This document shows, piece by piece, positions 4,875 to 7,207 of a stretch of 7,207 bases of DNA. Source of the stretch: Candidatus Omnitrophota bacterium (GTDB lineage: Bacteria > Omnitrophota > Omnitrophia > Omnitrophales > Danuiimicrobiaceae); NCBI GenBank assembly GCA_016206945.1, contig JACQQP010000132.1, forward strand, positions 1 through 7,207, read 5' to 3'. The position numbers were made by a program, and so were the translations under genes. The notes under the pieces are model-generated. The model had not been told where the DNA came from and did not search any database. It worked only from the letters and a program-made list of their open reading frames with translations. Numbering within the stretch: position 1 is the stretch's first letter; each line of letters opens with the position of its first letter.

Positions 4875-7095
4875 AATGCAAACCCTTCACAAGACATACT
4901 GGAGCCGCAACATAGGATTTCGCAACCCGTCTTAACAAAGGAAAAAAACCTTGTTCTTCGGGCCTTCGAATCACGAGGCCCACTAAAGGATCCTCGAAGA
5001 GAGCTTGGACAAAGTATTTTGCTGCTTCCATATAATTCCCCTGATCAATCAAGAGCCGTCCGAGAATGTAAAACCTTGCCGCAATCTGCGATTTCACAAG
5101 GCCACCATATTGCGTATATCTGCCATTCAGTCGAAGTGCACGCAAAACGCGTATGGCATCCTTGCGCACGGAAACCTCGTCTTGTCCCCCATGATCTCGA
5201 TCATCCATCACGGTGCTCGCCAAAATATTTTCCATCGGCGCAATCGGCCATTGTTGCGCGAAACGAAGCCAGAAATCAAAATCTGCGCAAATGGGAAACT
5301 CGGGATTAAACCAATCGATTTGATCCAAACACGACTTACGAATCATGACGCAAGTAGTCGGAATAAAAACATTAAAAAGTTCTTGGAACTTAGAGGCTAA
5401 AAACTGTGGAAAAATCTTCGTGGGTTCTGCTTTACCATTCCTTGCGCGATAAACTTGCAATAAGGTATAGCTAAGACCAACTTCAGGATGCGATTCCATA
5501 AAGTCAACTTGCCGCTCCAGTTTTTCTGGTCTCCACTCATCGTCGTCATCAATAAAGGCAACGTATTTCCCGCGTGCGTTTTCAATTCCCGTATTGCGGG
5601 CTCGATACCAACTTCCATTCGTCCGTCTGACGTAGTGAATGCGACGATCTCGCGCCAAGTAGGCGTTCACCACTTTTCGAATGTCATCGGTTGGACAACC
5701 ATCGTCGACGACGATGAGTTCCCAATCTTGATACGTCTGATTCACGACGCTCTCAATGGCTCTCGGCAAATAAGCTGGACGATTGTAGGTTGGGGTCACG
5801 ATGCTCACCATGGGAGAGGTTATGGTTTTTTGAAACGCGATCGACTTTTTCTGCAACATAGTTTTACACTCTAGAAAAGTCTTAATGGCTTCCGCATTCA
5901 CAAGGGCACGTCCAATAAGGGCGCAGATTTTTCTTACTTCAAGAGGACCAACTGAGGTACCCGTCGGAAGCTGCAAAAGGCGTTCCGACTTTTCCTCCGT
6001 AACTCGAAGTTTGCAATCCTGATCTCGAGCCAAGGATTGATACGGATAAACTCGATGACAACCCGGGTGAAAGTAACGCCGCGCTAATACATGTTCAGCC
6101 TGCAAAACCTCAAGCAAAGCATCGCGATCAATCCCTGCGAGAGCTCGATCGATTTCAAGAACGACGTATTGATAGTTGCACCGTTCCGTTTCGTTATAGT
6201 CCATAACCTTAACTCCTGGGAGAGCGCCCAGCTCTCTTCGATATTCAAGATAATTTCTTCTATTGACTTCAATGATCTCCTTCATACGTTCAAGAGAGGT
6301 AAGCCCCATGGCTGCAGAAACTTCATTCATCTTCCCATTGATCCCTATGTGAACGACATGATCAGAGTCTGAATATCCAAAATTTCTCATCAGGCGGATT
6401 TTCTCAGCCGATTCATTATCGTTGGTCACAACGGCGCCACCCTCAAGCGTATTAAGAAACTTGGTGGCATGGAAACTGAGGGTTTCTGCATCACCGAATC
6501 CACCGATCATTTTTCCATTCGAAGAACAACCAAAGGCATGAGCTGCATCAAACAAGAGCTTAAGCCTATGTGACTTAGCAATTGTTTCCAATGCCTTCAC
6601 ATGACAAGGCCTGCCAAAAAGGTGAACCGCAAGAATTCCCGTCGTCCGTTCCGTAATCAATTCCTCCACCTTTTTAGGATCCACACATAAGGTCTCGGAA
6701 TCAATGTCACAAAAAATGGGCTTAATGCCTTGCCACGTAAGCGCATGGACGGTGGCCAAGGCCGTCATCGATGGAACAATTACCTCGCCACTTAAATCCA
6801 AGGCCCGTATTGCGATTTCTAAGGCTACCGTACCATTGCAAACAGCGACACAATGTTTGACGCCAACCAACTTTTTAATCCTTTCCTCAAACTCTTTGAC
6901 ATAGCATCCATCATTTGTAAGCCAACGGCGATCCAGAATATCATTGATACGGTTCAATAACCGATCGCGGTCTCCAATATTTGGACAACCCACATGAAGG
7001 ACATTCTCAAAAGCGGGCTTGCCACCCAAAAACGCTAAATCAAGATGCGATTTCGCCCGATCCAATTTCTTCATTTCTCTCTTAACGCCAGGCAT
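4861..7095 (-). CDS. Fusion: DegT/DnrJ/EryC1/StrS aminotransferase + GT2 glycosyltransferase
   Basis: A 744-residue, two-enzyme protein. Residues about 20-410 are a complete PLP-dependent sugar aminotransferase: 'NGTVALEIAIRAL' (87-99) in the cofactor phosphate region, FDAAHAFG (182-189) with Asp183, SFHATKFLNTLEGG (207-220) with Schiff-base Lys212, and 'LPTGTSVGPLEVRKIC' (376-391) near the end. Such enzymes convert a nucleotide 4-keto (or 3-keto) sugar to an amino sugar; the HATK...EGG form recalls VioA-like 4-aminotransferases, but I am unsure. After a linker of about 20 residues, 430-744 form a GT2: MVSIVTPTYNRP, VVDDG (462-466), DDDDE (516-520) and CADFDFWLRF (603-612) at the ED position, plus a TPR-like helix pair (about 675-703). 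Each domain alone has normal family length, so this is a head-to-tail fusion. AAAGGA seven bases before ATG 7095 supports this start; Met8 is the alternative. It overlaps the upstream stop by 14 bases. Confidence 0.9.
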   Translation of the reverse strand: MPGVKREMKKLDRAKSHLDLAFLGGKPAFENVLHVGCPNIGDRDRLLNRINDILDRRWLTNDGCYVKEFEERIKKLVGVKHCVAVCNGTVALEIAIRALDLSGEVIVPSMTALATVHALTWQGIKPIFCDIDSETLCVDPKKVEELITERTTGILAVHLFGRPCHVKALETIAKSHRLKLLFDAAHAFGCSSNGKMIGGFGDAETLSFHATKFLNTLEGGAVVTNDNESAEKIRLMRNFGYSDSDHVVHIGINGKMNEVSAAMGLTSLERMKEIIEVNRRNYLEYRRELGALPGVKVMDYNETERCNYQYVVLEIDRALAGIDRDALLEVLQAEHVLARRYFHPGCHRVYPYQSLARDQDCKLRVTEEKSERLLQLPTGTSVGPLEVRKICALIGRALVNAEAIKTFLECKTMLQKKSIAFQKTITSPMVSIVTPTYNRPAYLPRAIESVVNQTYQDWELIVVDDGCPTDDIRKVVNAYLARDRRIHYVRRTNGSWYRARNTGIENARGKYVAFIDDDDEWRPEKLERQVDFMESHPEVGLSYTLLQVYRARNGKAEPTKIFPQFLASKFQELFNVFIPTTCVMIRKSCLDQIDWFNPEFPICADFDFWLRFAQQWPIAPMENILASTVMDDRDHGGQDEVSVRKDAIRVLRALRLNGRYTQYGGLVKSQIAARFYILGRLLIDQGNYMEAAKYFVQALFEDPLVGLVIRRPEEQGFFPLLRRVAKSYVAAPVCLVKGLHYGRR

Positions 7096-7207
7096 GAATC
7101 AATCCTTTCACAACGCATGCTGGCACTGCGACATAAGCCTTCAAAACACGCGACGCTAGTTGAAGGAAACCCTGCTCCCCCGGCCTTTGCACGGCAAGAC
7201 CTACGAG
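7082..7207 (-). CDS. C-terminal end of a GT2-type glycosyltransferase paralogue (runs off the right edge)
   Basis: A frame open from base 7207 to TAA at 7084-7082 encodes 41 residues beginning LVGLAVQRPGEQGF and ending VVKGLIHAWR. Aligned without gaps to residues 704-744 of the fusion protein it is identical at 24 of 41 positions, with RP-EQGF, YVA-P-C and VKGL shared. Because that tail belongs to the GT2 half of the fusion, this is most likely the end of a related GT2 enzyme, though its catalytic domain lies outside the window. The next gene starts 14 bases inside it, exactly as the truncated GT2 starts 14 bases inside the fusion gene. Confidence 0.7.
   Translation of the reverse strand, partial: LVGLAVQRPGEQGFLQLASRVLKAYVAVPACVVKGLIHAWR

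Noticed and set aside
1..7207. tRNA, rRNA, CRISPR arrays, riboswitches
   Set aside because: No cloverleaf-like sequence or regularly spaced short repeats were noticed by eye, and there is almost no non-coding space to hold them.

Overview
The window is almost entirely coding, with every convincing gene on the minus strand, so transcription runs from the right edge to the left. Adjacent genes mostly overlap or nearly touch. The content is a surface-glycan (O-antigen, capsule or exopolysaccharide type) biosynthesis cluster from a bacterium of intermediate base composition. The gene set and a predicted periplasmic, membrane-anchored SGNH enzyme suit a Gram-negative-type envelope. The sequence does not fix the phylum; an uncultured lineage is possible, but that is a guess.

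Layout in transcription order. (1) 7207-7082: the last 41 codons of a glycosyltransferase paralogue. (2) 7095-4861: a 744-residue fusion of a DegT/DnrJ/EryC1/StrS-type sugar aminotransferase and a GT2 glycosyltransferase, whose tail is about 59% identical to the partial protein in (1). (3) 4874-4749: the first 23 codons of another GT2 gene, then unrelated sequence and a stop. (4) 4719-4111 and 4151-3681: a two-gene module encoding a winged-helix plus MNT-type nucleotidyltransferase and a HEPN protein. It has its own sigma70-like promoter, whose -10 lies inside a perfect 24-bp palindrome. (5) 3661-2687: an intact GT2 gene whose first 69 bases match the fragment in (3) at 62 positions. (6) 2703-1702: a second, more atypical GT-A/GT2-like enzyme. 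(7) 1705-365: a three-TM SGNH/GDSL hydrolase. (8) 365-1: the N-terminal third or so of a GT4-like glycosyltransferase that leaves the window.

How the genes may work together: the aminotransferase domain would make a nucleotide-linked amino sugar. The several GT2/GT4 enzymes would assemble a repeat unit on a membrane carrier, and the SGNH protein could add or remove an acyl group on the exported glycan. The nucleotidyltransferase/HEPN pair does not belong to this pathway. It resembles MNT-HEPN toxin-antitoxin modules and sits exactly where a GT2 gene is broken, so it looks like an accessory cassette that entered, or was exchanged into, the cluster by recombination at a conserved GT2 5' end. 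This module and its junctions are the most interesting part of the window.

No tRNA, rRNA, CRISPR array, IS element or convincing terminator was seen. The only non-coding gaps are 19 bases (3662-3680) and about 29 bases (4720-4748).
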